Assembly: GCF_014596975.1 (NCBI RefSeq) | Contig: NZ_JACVXD010000002.1 | Location: forward strand, 186,001-250,000 | Direction: 5' to 3' | From: Aestuariibaculum marinum | GTDB taxonomy: Bacteria > Bacteroidota > Bacteroidia > Flavobacteriales > Flavobacteriaceae | DNA length: 64,000 nucleotides | Shown: one piece after another, positions 42,531 to 52,668 of the stretch | Position numbering within the stretch: position 1 is the first letter of the stretch | Layout: each line of letters begins with the position of its first letter | Made by a program: the position numbers and the translations under genes | The notes under the pieces: generated by a model | Databases searched by the model: none | What the model saw: the letters and a program-made list of their open reading frames with translations, nothing else | Told to the model about the DNA's origin: nothing

Positions 42531-44024
42531 ATGATTTCATTAAAATCGGCATTGGCAAAACCGTTTGCCAAACGTATATATAAAAGTGTTTTAAAGTGGG
42601 CTAATAACCCTATTGAAACTCAAGAAAAGGTATTTCAGAATTTAATTGCTGATGCTGCGGAAACAGCTTTTGGTAAAGATCATGATTTTGTAAGCATTAA
42701 TAATCATTCAGATTTTGTAAAACGTGTCCCTATTCGTGATTATGAAGGTTTAAAGCCTTATGTGGAACGTGTTGTTGCAGGCGAAGACGACGTGCTTTGG
42801 AAAGGAAAGCCTTTATATTTTGCTAAAACTTCAGGAACAACCTCAGGGGCGAAGTATATTCCTATTACCAAGGAAAGCATGCCCTATCATGTCGAGGCTG
42901 CTCGTAATGCCATTTTGCTATACATTCAGGAAACGGGAAACAGTAAGTTTGTCGACGGTAAAATGATCTTTCTTCAGGGAAGTCCGATTTTAAAAGAACA
43001 AAACGGGATTCAGTTGGGAAGGTTATCTGGTATTGTGGCGCATTATGTGCCTAAATACCTTCAGAAAAACAGATTGCCTTCATGGGAAACCAATTGTATT
43101 GAAGACTGGGAAACGAAGGTGGATGCTATTGTTGAAGAGACCTTGCCTGAGAATATGACAGTGATTTCTGGAATCCCGTCGTGGGTGCAGATGTATTTTG
43201 AAAAACTTCAGCAGAAAACAGGCAAGAAGGTTGGAGATGTATTTAAGAATTTTAATTTATTCATTTTTGGAGGGGTTAATTATGAACCTTATCGTGCGAA
43301 ATTTGAAAATCTTATCGGTCGTAAAGTTGATAGTATAGAATTGTATCCGGCCAGTGAGGGCTTTTTTGCGTATCAGGACAGGCAGAATGAAAAAGGCATG
43401 CTCCTTCTGTTGAATTCAGGAATCTTTTATGAGTTCATCAAGACAGATGAGTTTTTTAATGAAAACCCGAGGCGTATTACTATTAAAGATGTTGAAATAG
43501 GAGTAAATTACGTGATGATTATTTCAACCAATGCCGGACTTTGGGGGTATAATATCGGTGATACGATTCAGTTTACATCTACAAAACCGTATCGCGTTAT
43601 TGTTTCCGGGCGGATTAAGCATTTTATTTCAGCATTTGGCGAGCATGTTATTGGAAAAGAAGTAGAGCAAGCCATGCAGGAGGCTATTTTGGAAACAAAA
43701 ATCAGGGTTTCTGAGTTTACCGTAGCACCACAAATTAATCCGGAAGAAGGCTTGCCGTATCATGAATGGTTTATAGAGTTTGAGAATGAGCCAGATGATT
43801 TAGAACTATTAGCACAAAAGTTAGATGAATCGCTTCAAAAGCAAAATGTTTATTATTTTGACTTAATAGAAGGTAAAGTTTTAAGACCTCTTGTTATTAG
43901 AAAAGTTAAAAAAGATGGATTTAAAAATTATATGAAATCGATTGGTAAATTAGGGGGGCAGAATAAGTTACCGAGATTATCGAACGACAGAAGCATTGTT
44001 GAGGGTTTCCCTCATGTTGATTAA
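42531..44024 (+). CDS. GH3 family (auxin-responsive-promoter-like) acyl-adenylating protein
   Basis: The 497-residue protein matches the bacterial GH3 family. It has YFAKTSGTTSGAKYIPITKES (the ATP-binding motif 1) near 98-118, and IFGGVNYEPY followed by ELYPASEGFFAYQD near 265-290. A YNIGDTIQFTSTKPYRVIVSGR-like block (GYNIGDTIQF) and the C-terminal HEWFIEFENEP complete it. Plant GH3 proteins join amino acids to acyl acids via adenylation. The substrate of bacterial members is not known. It is common in Flavobacteriaceae next to an M23 peptidase and the following gene, so it may act on an envelope component, by inference. Confidence 0.9.
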   Translation: MISLKSALAKPFAKRIYKSVLKWANNPIETQEKVFQNLIADAAETAFGKDHDFVSINNHSDFVKRVPIRDYEGLKPYVERVVAGEDDVLWKGKPLYFAKTSGTTSGAKYIPITKESMPYHVEAARNAILLYIQETGNSKFVDGKMIFLQGSPILKEQNGIQLGRLSGIVAHYVPKYLQKNRLPSWETNCIEDWETKVDAIVEETLPENMTVISGIPSWVQMYFEKLQQKTGKKVGDVFKNFNLFIFGGVNYEPYRAKFENLIGRKVDSIELYPASEGFFAYQDRQNEKGMLLLLNSGIFYEFIKTDEFFNENPRRITIKDVEIGVNYVMIISTNAGLWGYNIGDTIQFTSTKPYRVIVSGRIKHFISAFGEHVIGKEVEQAMQEAILETKIRVSEFTVAPQINPEEGLPYHEWFIEFENEPDDLELLAQKLDESLQKQNVYYFDLIEGKVLRPLVIRKVKKDGFKNYMKSIGKLGGQNKLPRLSNDRSIVEGFPHVD

Positions 44025-44061
44025 TGGAAATAATAGTATATTTGGCCGAATATTAAGACGT

Positions 44062-45750
44062 ATGAGTAATAGAAAACATCACGAAAGAACGCGCGCTCAG
44101 GAGAGTTCGAACGCCATTGAGCGGATGTATATTACTATGCGTCATTTATTTAACCGTGGGTTTTATAAGCCTATGGGAGTTTCTGGTGAAACCTTAAGGC
44201 AATCGTTATTGCTTTTACGTCCTGAGATTTATGGTTCTATTGGTGATGAAAAAGCAGAGTTGGAAGGCTTACTTTATGTGATTGATCGGCTTCCTATGGG
44301 AATTGAAGAATGTATGTTCATCAATTTAACCAGCGATGAAGGGTATTTGAATTCACATTTTAAACCTATAATTCCTTCAAAACGACGTCGTAATTGTTAC
44401 CGAATAGATGCCGAACAAATGAATATCGAAATTACGCGAGGTCGTTCTGAGATCTATGACATTTTAACGCATTTAACGTTTTTGTTTGTCGAGTCTCATA
44501 AAATTAGTCGACGTGTCGTTATCAATGAATCGGGAGCAACAACACGTGATTGGATTAAACTAGAAAAGGCGGTTTTAGGAAATAAGAAGTTAACTCAAGA
44601 AGAGCGTGAGGTTGCCATAACGCATACAGCGAATATTTTAGGAAGAACATTTAACGAATTGATGACGATTTACAATCAATTCGCAACTGAAAATCAACCG
44701 GAACGTTTTTTACATATCATTTATTGGCTGGGTAAATTAGCTATCGAGGAGCAAACGACGAATAATAAGCGAACCATAACTTTTAGTCCGATGCTTAGAG
44801 AACGCATTGGGCATCATATCCACGGAGAAATCTGGTCTGATAATATTAAGGAGATTCTTTATAAAGAAGGACTTATTGAGCGTCCAATTCATATCATTAG
44901 TGCTAATATGCATAGCGTGATGAACACATTATTTGCTCCCAATGCTTTAGCGTCTTTAGTTCCTAAAAAGGATATATTTGGCGTTTATGAAGATTTAAGT
45001 AATAAAGAGAACGAATCACTTCGAACCAAGGTAAGTAAAGAAGCTATACAACGAGGAATGATTTATGTTAAAGATACTTCCGGAACAAATATAGATGTTC
45101 AAATTTTTGACACTAGTAAAATTGATGTTTCGAAAATTGATATTCCTTTAAAATCAGAATATTTAAAAGATAATAAGCCTGTGATTTTAGTTATGGATTA
45201 TGCGTTTGGAGAGCAAGCTTATGAAACCATAGACGAACTTTTAAAGCCCTTTAGTTTTAAGGATCAAGATATGCTTTTAGATGTCGATTCAATTTCTATT
45301 ATGGGGAAAGCAGGAATCTTACAAGGAGGTAAAGGCGATATCATGATTCCATCGGCGCATATTTTTGAAGGGACTGCAGATAATTATCCGTTTGAAAATG
45401 AACTCAACAAGAAGGATTTGAAAAATCAAGGTGTTGATGTTTATGAAGGTGCTATGATTACAGTTTTAGGAACATCTTTACAGAATAAAGATATTTTAAA
45501 GTTTTTCCATAATTCGACCTGGAAAGTTATAGGTTTGGAAATGGAAGGCGCACATTATCAAAAAGCCATTCAGGCAGCTTCAAAAGTACGCGGAAGCATA
45601 AGTAAAGATGTAAAGGTGAGATATGCCTATTACGCCAGTGATAATCCTTTAGAAACAGGAGCAACACTTGCATCCGGAGGTTTAGGGACGTCCGGAGTAA
45701 AGCCAACATATTTAATTACAAGGAACATATTAGAACAAATTTTCAATTAA
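44062..45750 (+). CDS. Conserved Bacteroidota protein with nucleoside-phosphorylase-like C-terminus
   Basis: I choose the ATG at 44062 (562 residues), giving MSNRKHHERTRAQESSNAIE; upstream TTG and ATG codons overlap the GH3 gene and lack coding character. The N-terminal part is helical, with CMFINLTSDEGYLNSHFKPI and a helical block around 140-260. The C-terminal half contains YAFGEQAYETIDELL, SISIMGKAGILQGGKGDIMI and VIGLEMEGAHYQKAIQAASK, resembling the phosphorylase superfamily motif with a conserved Glu-Met-Glu. I believe it corresponds to a Bacteroidota family annotated as DUF6909, but I am not certain. The role is unknown. It follows GH3 closely and precedes the chain-length-like gene by 11 bp. 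Confidence 0.75.
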   Translation: MSNRKHHERTRAQESSNAIERMYITMRHLFNRGFYKPMGVSGETLRQSLLLLRPEIYGSIGDEKAELEGLLYVIDRLPMGIEECMFINLTSDEGYLNSHFKPIIPSKRRRNCYRIDAEQMNIEITRGRSEIYDILTHLTFLFVESHKISRRVVINESGATTRDWIKLEKAVLGNKKLTQEEREVAITHTANILGRTFNELMTIYNQFATENQPERFLHIIYWLGKLAIEEQTTNNKRTITFSPMLRERIGHHIHGEIWSDNIKEILYKEGLIERPIHIISANMHSVMNTLFAPNALASLVPKKDIFGVYEDLSNKENESLRTKVSKEAIQRGMIYVKDTSGTNIDVQIFDTSKIDVSKIDIPLKSEYLKDNKPVILVMDYAFGEQAYETIDELLKPFSFKDQDMLLDVDSISIMGKAGILQGGKGDIMIPSAHIFEGTADNYPFENELNKKDLKNQGVDVYEGAMITVLGTSLQNKDILKFFHNSTWKVIGLEMEGAHYQKAIQAASKVRGSISKDVKVRYAYYASDNPLETGATLASGGLGTSGVKPTYLITRNILEQIFN

Positions 45751-45761
45751 TAATTTAATTT

Positions 45762-46829
45762 ATGAGTAAAGAATTGCAAAAGCCAGAGCAATCATCGGAA
45801 GAAGTCGATTTAGGGCAGTTATTTAAGTTAATCGGGAATGCTTTCGACCGCTTTTTTAAGTTTATAGCTTCTATTTTTAAAGGTCTATTTCGTGTTGTTT
45901 TGATGCTGTTAATACACTTTTATAAGCGTTTTGTTTGGTATGTAGGCGCTGTTGTTGTAGGCGTTGTTGTTGGTTTCATTATAGATAAGAATTCTGATAA
46001 GCTTTATGGGGCGAATTTGTTTATTGAAACGAATTTTAATTCTGCGCGTCAGGTGTATGAAAACATTAAGCAATTACATGAATTAGCGTTTATAGATCAA
46101 GACTCGGTTGAATTAGGGAGTCGTTTAGGAATTACATCTCAGGAAGCTGCCAAAATTAAAGGCTTTTATATTGAGCCCGATATTGATGAGAATAAAGTCG
46201 TGGAAATGTATTCTGAGTTTTATTTGCATTTAGATTCATTGTCAAGAACTGAAATGAGCTATGAACAATATAAATCGTCATTAACATCTTATAATTTTAA
46301 AATTCACAGAATAGGTGTAGCATCCACAGATAAAGGCTTATATCAAAAAATAGAAAAGCATTTTGTAAATGAGTTGAGTAATAATGCTTATTTAGAGGAA
46401 TTATTAGAGGTTAATACGCAAAACTTAAAGCGAAAAGATCAGACACTATCAACTCAGGTTAAAAAGAATGATTCGTTAGTAGATGCATATCTAAAAATAC
46501 GTTTGAAGGAATCTGATAAGGAACCAGTACAAGGTTCTGGTACTAATTTGTATATGGGTAATGCGGAGTCTAACGGATTGATTGTTGATGAATCTAAACT
46601 TGTTGATAAACGCTTGGAATTGGAAGCACAACGACGTGCCGTTTATGAGGATTTGGTAGAGCAAAAAAATGTGGTTAACGTGTTAGCAGGGTTTCCAAAG
46701 ACAGGGTATGATATCAGAGAGTGGACAGATAAAATGAAATTTTTATTGCCTTTAATTTTCTTAGGGGTAACATTGTTGAGTTTTATAATCTTAGGTTTGG
46801 GCCAATATTTAAAAGAGCAAACAAAATAA
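45762..46829 (+). CDS. Chain-length-determinant-like (Wzz-type) membrane protein
   Basis: The 355-residue protein has an amphipathic N-terminal segment, a membrane helix near 58-78 (VWYVGAVVVGVVVGFII) and a periplasmic region of about 220 residues with coiled-coil character. A second helix near 330-348 (FLLPLIFLGVTLLSFIILGL) is followed by a short cytoplasmic tail. This two-helix topology is that of Wzz/PCP proteins that set polysaccharide chain length, but the Pro-rich motif before the last helix is weak. Being just upstream of rfbBACD supports the role. It is not a PCP with a kinase domain. Confidence 0.7.
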   Translation: MSKELQKPEQSSEEVDLGQLFKLIGNAFDRFFKFIASIFKGLFRVVLMLLIHFYKRFVWYVGAVVVGVVVGFIIDKNSDKLYGANLFIETNFNSARQVYENIKQLHELAFIDQDSVELGSRLGITSQEAAKIKGFYIEPDIDENKVVEMYSEFYLHLDSLSRTEMSYEQYKSSLTSYNFKIHRIGVASTDKGLYQKIEKHFVNELSNNAYLEELLEVNTQNLKRKDQTLSTQVKKNDSLVDAYLKIRLKESDKEPVQGSGTNLYMGNAESNGLIVDESKLVDKRLELEAQRRAVYEDLVEQKNVVNVLAGFPKTGYDIREWTDKMKFLLPLIFLGVTLLSFIILGLGQYLKEQTK

Positions 46830-46846
46830 AATTTAGAAAAAGGATA

Positions 46847-47884
46847 ATGAATGTATTAATAACAGGAGGTGCTGGATTTATAGGGTCTCATGTGGTACGG
46901 TTATTTGTTGAAAAGTATCCGGATTATAATATTTATAATTTGGATGCATTAACTTATGCTGGTAATCTGGAGAATCTTAAAGATGTTGAAGGATTTCCTA
47001 ATTATACATTTATTAAAGGTGATATCAATGATTCCGGTTTTATAAATCAACTTTTTCAAGACTATCAATTTGATGCGGTGATTCATTTGGCAGCCGAGTC
47101 ACATGTCGATAGGTCCATTAGTGATCCTTTAGCATTCGTGAAAACCAATATTATCGGAACGGTGAATTTACTAAATGCAGCTAAAGAGATTTGGGTAAAT
47201 AATCTGGATAATAAGTTATTTTATCACGTCAGTACGGATGAAGTCTATGGAACATTAGGAGAAACAGGTCTGTTCAAAGAAACGACGGCTTACGATCCTA
47301 ATTCACCATATTCTGCTTCAAAAGCAAGCTCCGATCATTTTGTTCGCGCTTATGGAGAAACCTATGGTCTGCCGTACATCATAACAAACTGTTCGAATAA
47401 TTATGGACAAAATCAGTTTCCTGAAAAGCTCATTCCCTTATTCATAAATAATATTATGAATAACAAACCGCTTCCCGTTTATGGAGATGGTAATTATACG
47501 CGGGACTGGATCTATGTAAAGGATCATGCTTTAGCTATTGATTTGGTGTTTCACAAAGGGGAGCATGGAGAAACCTATAATATAGGAGGGTTTAACGAGT
47601 GGAAAAATATCGATTTGGTAAAGGTGTTATGTGCACAAATGGACGAGAAATTGGAAAGACCTGTTGGGACTTCAGAACAAATGATAACTTATGTTAAAGA
47701 TCGCCCTGGACATGATTTAAGATATGCTATTGACGCTTCTAAAATAAATACCGAATTAGGCTGGAAACCATCAGTAACTTTTGAGGAAGGTTTGGAAATA
47801 ACTATTGACTGGTATTTAAACAATGAAGATTGGTTGAATAATGTCACTAGTGGAGAATATAAGAACTACTATAAAAAGCAGTAA
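46847..47884 (+). CDS. rfbB: dTDP-glucose 4,6-dehydratase
   Basis: This 345-residue SDR enzyme starts with the NAD-binding ITGGAGFIGSHVVRLF. It has AAESHVDRSI near 85, STDEVYG near 130, the active YSASK (Tyr155, Lys159) and NCSNNYGQNQFPEKLIPLFI. These match RfbB/RmlB over its full length. It converts dTDP-glucose to dTDP-4-keto-6-deoxyglucose in dTDP-L-rhamnose synthesis. It is the first gene of rfbBACD, separated by 6 bp from rfbA. Confidence 0.97.
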   Translation: MNVLITGGAGFIGSHVVRLFVEKYPDYNIYNLDALTYAGNLENLKDVEGFPNYTFIKGDINDSGFINQLFQDYQFDAVIHLAAESHVDRSISDPLAFVKTNIIGTVNLLNAAKEIWVNNLDNKLFYHVSTDEVYGTLGETGLFKETTAYDPNSPYSASKASSDHFVRAYGETYGLPYIITNCSNNYGQNQFPEKLIPLFINNIMNNKPLPVYGDGNYTRDWIYVKDHALAIDLVFHKGEHGETYNIGGFNEWKNIDLVKVLCAQMDEKLERPVGTSEQMITYVKDRPGHDLRYAIDASKINTELGWKPSVTFEEGLEITIDWYLNNEDWLNNVTSGEYKNYYKKQ

Positions 47885-47890
47885 AGTTAA

Positions 47891-48760
47891 ATGAAGGGGA
47901 TAATTTTAGCAGGAGGTTCTGGTACGAGATTACATCCGTTGACTTTATCGGTAAGTAAGCAGTTGATGCCTATTTACGATAAGCCCATGATATATTATCC
48001 GCTATCGACCCTTATGTATGCTGGAATTCGTGAAGTATTGATTATTTCAACACCTAAAGATTTACCACTTTTTAAAGACTTATTGGGTGATGGTGAAAAG
48101 TATGGTTGTAAATTTGATTATGCTGTGCAGGAAGAACCCAACGGCTTAGCTGAAGCATTCTTAATTGGAGAAGACTTTATAGGAGATGATAAAGTCGCGT
48201 TAATTCTTGGAGATAATATATTTTATGGAACAGGTCTAACAAAGCTGTTACAGGCGAATAATAATCCTGATGGCGGCATTATTTACGCATATAGAGTTCA
48301 TGATCCGGAACGTTATGGTGTCGTTGAATTTGATGATGCAGGTCAGGCGATTTCCATTGAGGAAAAACCGGAACAGCCAAAGTCCAATTATGCGGTTCCG
48401 GGTATTTATTTTTATGATAATTCGGTAGTCGAAATCGCTAAGAATATAAAACCGAGTCAAAGAGGAGAATTGGAAATAACCGATATCAATAAAGCCTATC
48501 TTATACAAAAGAAATTGCATGTTAGTATTTTAGACCGTGGTACCGCTTGGCTAGATACAGGGACCTTTCAATCGTTGATGCAGGCGTCTCAATTTGTAGA
48601 AGTGATAGAAGAACGTCAGGGTCTGAAAATTGGGGCTATTGAGGGGGCTGCCTATGAAATGGGTTATATTAATGAAGAGCAGTTTGAAGCCTTGGCAGAA
48701 CCTTTATTGAAGAGTGGTTACGGAAAGAATTTATTGGGCTTATTGAATAAAACACAATGA
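47891..48760 (+). CDS. rfbA: Glucose-1-phosphate thymidylyltransferase
   Basis: The 289-residue nucleotidyltransferase has [20 protein letters not shown] at the start, [19 protein letters not shown], and [13 protein letters not shown]. It also has the C-terminal [18 protein letters not shown]. These are diagnostic for RmlA. It makes dTDP-glucose from dTTP and glucose 1-phosphate. The stop overlaps the rfbC start as ATGA. Confidence 0.97.
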   Translation: MKGIILAGGSGTRLHPLTLSVSKQLMPIYDKPMIYYPLSTLMYAGIREVLIISTPKDLPLFKDLLGDGEKYGCKFDYAVQEEPNGLAEAFLIGEDFIGDDKVALILGDNIFYGTGLTKLLQANNNPDGGIIYAYRVHDPERYGVVEFDDAGQAISIEEKPEQPKSNYAVPGIYFYDNSVVEIAKNIKPSQRGELEITDINKAYLIQKKLHVSILDRGTAWLDTGTFQSLMQASQFVEVIEERQGLKIGAIEGAAYEMGYINEEQFEALAEPLLKSGYGKNLLGLLNKTQ

Positions 48761-49302
48761 TAGTAAAAGAAACAAAATTGAAAGGCTGTTTTATTATTGA
48801 GCCTACAGTTTTTAAAGATAGTAGAGGCTATTTTTTTGAGAGTTTTAATCAAAAAACCTTCAATAAACTTACGAATCAAAAGGTGAATTTTGTTCAGGAT
48901 AATGAGTCGTTTTCTTCAAAAGGGGTGCTTAGAGGACTTCATTATCAAACAGGAGACGACGCTCAGGCTAAATTGGTAAGAGTCATCAAAGGGCGTGTTT
49001 TAGATATTGCGGTTGATCTTAGAAGAGGTTCTGATACCTTTGGAGAATACGAAGCTTTAGAGATGACAGAAGACAATAAAATGCAGTTGTTTATCCCGAG
49101 AGGTTTCGCACATGGATTTGTGGTGCTAAGTGATACCGCTATATTCTCGTATAAATGTGATAACTTTTATAATAAAGGGTCTGAAGACGGAATTATTTAT
49201 AATGATAACCATTTAAATATTGATTGGAAGTTGCCAGAAGAAGAGTTGCTGATTTCAGAGAAAGACTTGGTACTACCAACATTAAAAGATGCTAAGCTAT
49301 GA
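48757..49302 (+). CDS. rfbC: dTDP-4-dehydrorhamnose 3,5-epimerase
   Basis: This 181-residue protein has the RmlC cupin pattern. [15 protein letters not shown] comes early, then [20 protein letters not shown] with the active His near 62, [19 protein letters not shown], and [17 protein letters not shown]. It epimerises dTDP-4-keto-6-deoxyglucose at C3 and C5. Start and stop overlap both neighbours by ATGA, so translation is coupled. Confidence 0.97.
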   Translation: MIVKETKLKGCFIIEPTVFKDSRGYFFESFNQKTFNKLTNQKVNFVQDNESFSSKGVLRGLHYQTGDDAQAKLVRVIKGRVLDIAVDLRRGSDTFGEYEALEMTEDNKMQLFIPRGFAHGFVVLSDTAIFSYKCDNFYNKGSEDGIIYNDNHLNIDWKLPEEELLISEKDLVLPTLKDAKL

Positions 49303-50165
49303 TTAATGTCTTAGTAACAGGAGGAAATGGGCAGTTAGCATGTTGTATCAAGGATGTTGAAGTCAAATATGAAAATTTAAACGTTATTTATACCGATTCA
49401 CAAGCCTTGGATATCTGTGATATAAACCAAGTACAATCTTTTTTTAAATCACATGATATTGATTATTGCGTCAATTGTGCCGCTTATACGGCGGTCGATA
49501 AAGCTGAAGAGGAGAAGGAGTTGGCATTTAAAGTAAACGCCGAAGGAGCCAAAAATTTAGCTTTAGCTTGTAAGGAGCATCATGTTGTTTTAATTCATAT
49601 GTCGACAGATTTTGTGTTTGACGGAACTAAAACAGAACCCTATACTGAAGAGGATCAATCTAATGCGATAAGTGTTTATGGGGCATCTAAATTACAAGGC
49701 GAAATTGAAATTCAAAATATACTGGAGGAGCATTTTATTATTAGAACGTCTTGGTTGTATTCTGAGCATGGTCATAATTTTATGAAAACCATGTTGCGCT
49801 TGGCAGAAATTAGAGATGAGATTTCAGTCGTTTCTGATCAAATGGGTACACCAACCTATGCTGGAGATTTGGCTAAGATAATACTTGAAATAATTATTGA
49901 AAAATCAAAGGATTTCGGAATATATCATTATAGTAATGAGGGGGGAAGTGTTAGCTGGTTTGGTTTTGCTAAAGCTATTTTTGAGCAAACCAGAATTGAT
50001 ATAAAAGTAAATGCCATTACTACAGAGCAATTTCCAACAAAAGCAAAACGACCGGCATATAGTGTTTTGAATAAAGAAAAAATAAGAAGTAAATTAAATA
50101 TAGAAATCCCTGATTGGGATTTAAGTTTAGAAAAAGCCCTTTCAAAAAAAATTAGGCTTATCTAA
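49299..50165 (+). CDS. rfbD: dTDP-4-dehydrorhamnose reductase
   Basis: The 288-residue SDR protein starts [20 protein letters not shown]. It contains VNCAAYTAVDKAEEE, STDFVFDGTKTEPYTEED, VYGASKLQGE (YxxxK) and RTSWLYSEHGHNFMKTML, which together identify RmlD. It makes dTDP-L-rhamnose from the keto intermediate with NAD(P)H. It is the last gene of rfbBACD; a 180-bp spacer with a promoter follows. Confidence 0.96.
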   Translation: MINVLVTGGNGQLACCIKDVEVKYENLNVIYTDSQALDICDINQVQSFFKSHDIDYCVNCAAYTAVDKAEEEKELAFKVNAEGAKNLALACKEHHVVLIHMSTDFVFDGTKTEPYTEEDQSNAISVYGASKLQGEIEIQNILEEHFIIRTSWLYSEHGHNFMKTMLRLAEIRDEISVVSDQMGTPTYAGDLAKIILEIIIEKSKDFGIYHYSNEGGSVSWFGFAKAIFEQTRIDIKVNAITTEQFPTKAKRPAYSVLNKEKIRSKLNIEIPDWDLSLEKALSKKIRLI

Positions 50166-50296
50166 ATTTACTTTAGTTTATGAGTAAAATAAAAAAATAT
50201 ATTTCTTAAAACAATGAGAAAAATAGCAATGATTAGTTATTTTATTGTGGATATGTTAATACCGTGTTTTAAGTGATATAAATAATATGAATAATC

Positions 50297-50326
50297 TTGC
50301 AAAAGGGAGTTAAAAGGCTATTTTTG
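50297..50326 (+). promoter_or_regulatory. Promoter upstream of gmd
   Basis: TTG at 50297-50299 and TATTTTTG at 50319-50326 match the Bacteroidota -33/-7 pair with 19 nt between them. It is 21 nt before the gmd ATG. This suggests a separate transcript start for the fucose and downstream genes. Confidence 0.7.
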
Positions 50327-50347
50327 CATAGAAATTTTTAATGATAA

Positions 50348-51466
50348 ATGAAAAAAAAAGTTGCTTTAATTACAGGTGTAACAGGTCAGGATGGGGCCTA
50401 TTTAAGTGAGTTCTTACTGAAAAAAGGCTATGAAGTTCATGGTGTTAAGAGAAGATCGTCTTTGTTTAATACAGATAGAATAGATCATTTATATCAGGAT
50501 CCCCATGTTGAAGACCGTAACTTTTTTCTTCATTATGGTGATTTAACCGATAGTACCAATTTAACGCGTTTAATTCAGGAAGTACAGCCAGATGAAATTT
50601 ATAATTTGGCGGCTATGAGTCATGTACATGTATCTTTTGAAATGCCGGAATATACAGGAAATGCCGATGGTTTAGGGACCTTACGTTTATTAGAAGCGAT
50701 TCGTTTATTAGGTTTGGAGAAAAAGACACGAATTTATCAGGCGTCTACTTCAGAATTATATGGTAAAGTACAAGAGGTTCCTCAAACCGAGAAAACACCG
50801 TTTTACCCAAGAAGTCCTTATGCGGTAGCTAAAATGTATGCGTATTGGATTACCGTAAACTATAGAGAAGCTTACGGAATATACGCTTGTAACGGTATTC
50901 TATTTAATCATGAATCGCCTATTCGAGGGGAAACTTTTGTAACGCGTAAAATTACCAGAGCAACTTCAAGAATTGCATTAGGATTACAGGATAAGTTTTA
51001 TCTAGGAAATTTAGATGCACAACGAGACTGGGGGCATGCTAAGGATTACGTGAGAATGATGTGGATGATCCTTCAGGCTGATGAGGCTGAAGATTGGGTT
51101 ATTGCAACTAACAAAACAACTACGGTTCGCGATTTCGTGAGGATGAGTTTTGCCGAAGTAGGTATTGAGTTAGAATTTAAAGGCGAAGGTGTCAATGAAA
51201 AAGCCCTCGTTAAAGCCTGTAATAATCCAGAATATCAATTACCAATAGGTAAAGAGGTGTTGTCTGTAGATCCTAAGTATTTTAGACCTACTGAAGTGGA
51301 TTTACTAATTGGAGATGCTACAAAGGCTAAGGAAAAACTGGGTTGGGTTCCAGAATACGATTTACCAGCTTTAGTTAAAGATATGATGAAAGGTGATATC
51401 AAGCTTATGAAAAAGGAGCAATTTCTTAAAGATGGCGGTTATCAAATTATGAACTATTTTGAGTAA
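50348..51466 (+). CDS. gmd: GDP-mannose 4,6-dehydratase
   Basis: This 372-residue SDR enzyme begins [20 protein letters not shown]. It has [18 protein letters not shown] near 33-50, [21 protein letters not shown] with Tyr158 and Lys162, and [20 protein letters not shown], the signature of GMD. It converts GDP-mannose to GDP-4-keto-6-deoxymannose, the precursor of GDP-L-fucose. It is followed by a repeat element and then fcl. Confidence 0.97.
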   Translation: MKKKVALITGVTGQDGAYLSEFLLKKGYEVHGVKRRSSLFNTDRIDHLYQDPHVEDRNFFLHYGDLTDSTNLTRLIQEVQPDEIYNLAAMSHVHVSFEMPEYTGNADGLGTLRLLEAIRLLGLEKKTRIYQASTSELYGKVQEVPQTEKTPFYPRSPYAVAKMYAYWITVNYREAYGIYACNGILFNHESPIRGETFVTRKITRATSRIALGLQDKFYLGNLDAQRDWGHAKDYVRMMWMILQADEAEDWVIATNKTTTVRDFVRMSFAEVGIELEFKGEGVNEKALVKACNNPEYQLPIGKEVLSVDPKYFRPTEVDLLIGDATKAKEKLGWVPEYDLPALVKDMMKGDIKLMKKEQFLKDGGYQIMNYFE

Positions 51467-51473
51467 AACATTT

Positions 51474-51517
51474 CGTCATTACGAAGGAAGAATGACTGAA
51501 GTAATCTCTTTAAAAGA
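51474..51517. repeat. REP-like intergenic repeat (type A, half copy)
   Basis: CGTCATTACGAAGGAAG followed by AATGACTGAAGTAATCT closely matches the left half of the palindromic element at 4319-4417. A short hairpin CTCTT-taa-AAGAG closes it instead of the full right arm. It lies in the 60-bp gap between gmd and fcl, inside an operon. Confidence 0.75.
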
Positions 51518-51526
51518 GTAGAATTT

Positions 51527-52603
51527 ATGAATAAAAATTCTAAAATTTATGTAGCTGGCCATCGCGGTTTAGTCGGTAGTGCAATTTTAAAAAATCTTCA
51601 GGTTAAAGGCTACAATAATATTGTAACTCGTACGCACAAGGAATTAGATTTAACGAATCAGGTGGACGTTGCTTCATTTTTTAAAGAAGAGCAGCCTGAA
51701 TATGTGTTTTTGGCAGCAGCAAAAGTAGGAGGTATCGTGGCTAATAATGTATATAGAGCTGATTTTATCTATGAAAACATGATGATTCAGAATAATGTGA
51801 TTCATCAAAGTTATATTCATAATGTAAAGAAGTTACTGTTTTTAGGAAGTACCTGTATTTACCCTAAACATGCGCCCCAACCCATGAAAGAGGAATATCT
51901 GTTGACTGATACTTTGGAATACACAAACGAACCTTATGCCATTGCAAAAATAGCCGGCATTAAGATGTGCGAAAGCTATAATTTGCAGTATGGTACGAAT
52001 TTTATTTCGGTAATGCCTACAAACCTGTATGGGCCGAACGATAATTTCGATTTGGAAAGATCACATGTTCTACCGGCTTTAATTCGTAAAATACATTTAG
52101 CGAAGTTGTTATCTGAATCAAGATATGATGCCGTAATCAAAGATTTGGGTGTTTCGGATATAGAGGAAGCAAAAGATTATTTGGCAACATTTGGCGTTTC
52201 CGAACAAAGTGTGGAAATCTGGGGGTCTGGCAAGCCAAAACGAGAATTTTTGTGGAGTGAAGACATGGCGGATGCCTGTGTTTTTTTGATGGAAAAGAGA
52301 GATTTTAAGGATATCATCATTGCGAATGCAATGAAGCAATCTGTTGAAACAACCCAAAAAGAAATCCGTAATACGCACATCAATATTGGTACAGGAACTG
52401 ACGTATCTATTAAAGAATTAGCTGAAACGATTAGGGAAATAATTGGTTTTAAAGGAAATTTAGTATTTAATACTGAAAAACCCGATGGAACCATGCGTAA
52501 GTTAACTGATGTTTCGAAACTTAATGGTTTGGGATGGAAGTATAAGGTGGCACTAAGTGAAGGGGTAGAAAGAATTTATGAATGGTATGTTGCAAGATTT
52601 TGA
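51527..52603 (+). CDS. fcl: GDP-L-fucose synthase
   Basis: The 358-residue SDR enzyme starts [19 protein letters not shown], has [40 protein letters not shown] with Tyr137 and Lys141, and [14 protein letters not shown], all typical of GFS/WcaG. It makes GDP-L-fucose from GDP-4-keto-6-deoxymannose. It is about 35-40 residues longer than the E. coli enzyme because of an inserted helical stretch around 190-230 ([20 protein letters not shown]), as in many Bacteroidota enzymes. Confidence 0.97.
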   Translation: MNKNSKIYVAGHRGLVGSAILKNLQVKGYNNIVTRTHKELDLTNQVDVASFFKEEQPEYVFLAAAKVGGIVANNVYRADFIYENMMIQNNVIHQSYIHNVKKLLFLGSTCIYPKHAPQPMKEEYLLTDTLEYTNEPYAIAKIAGIKMCESYNLQYGTNFISVMPTNLYGPNDNFDLERSHVLPALIRKIHLAKLLSESRYDAVIKDLGVSDIEEAKDYLATFGVSEQSVEIWGSGKPKREFLWSEDMADACVFLMEKRDFKDIIIANAMKQSVETTQKEIRNTHINIGTGTDVSIKELAETIREIIGFKGNLVFNTEKPDGTMRKLTDVSKLNGLGWKYKVALSEGVERIYEWYVARF

Positions 52604-52668
52604 CATTTATAAAAGAGTAAAATTATTAAATATATTATTTATTAAATTTAAGTTTAAAAACGAGTAAA

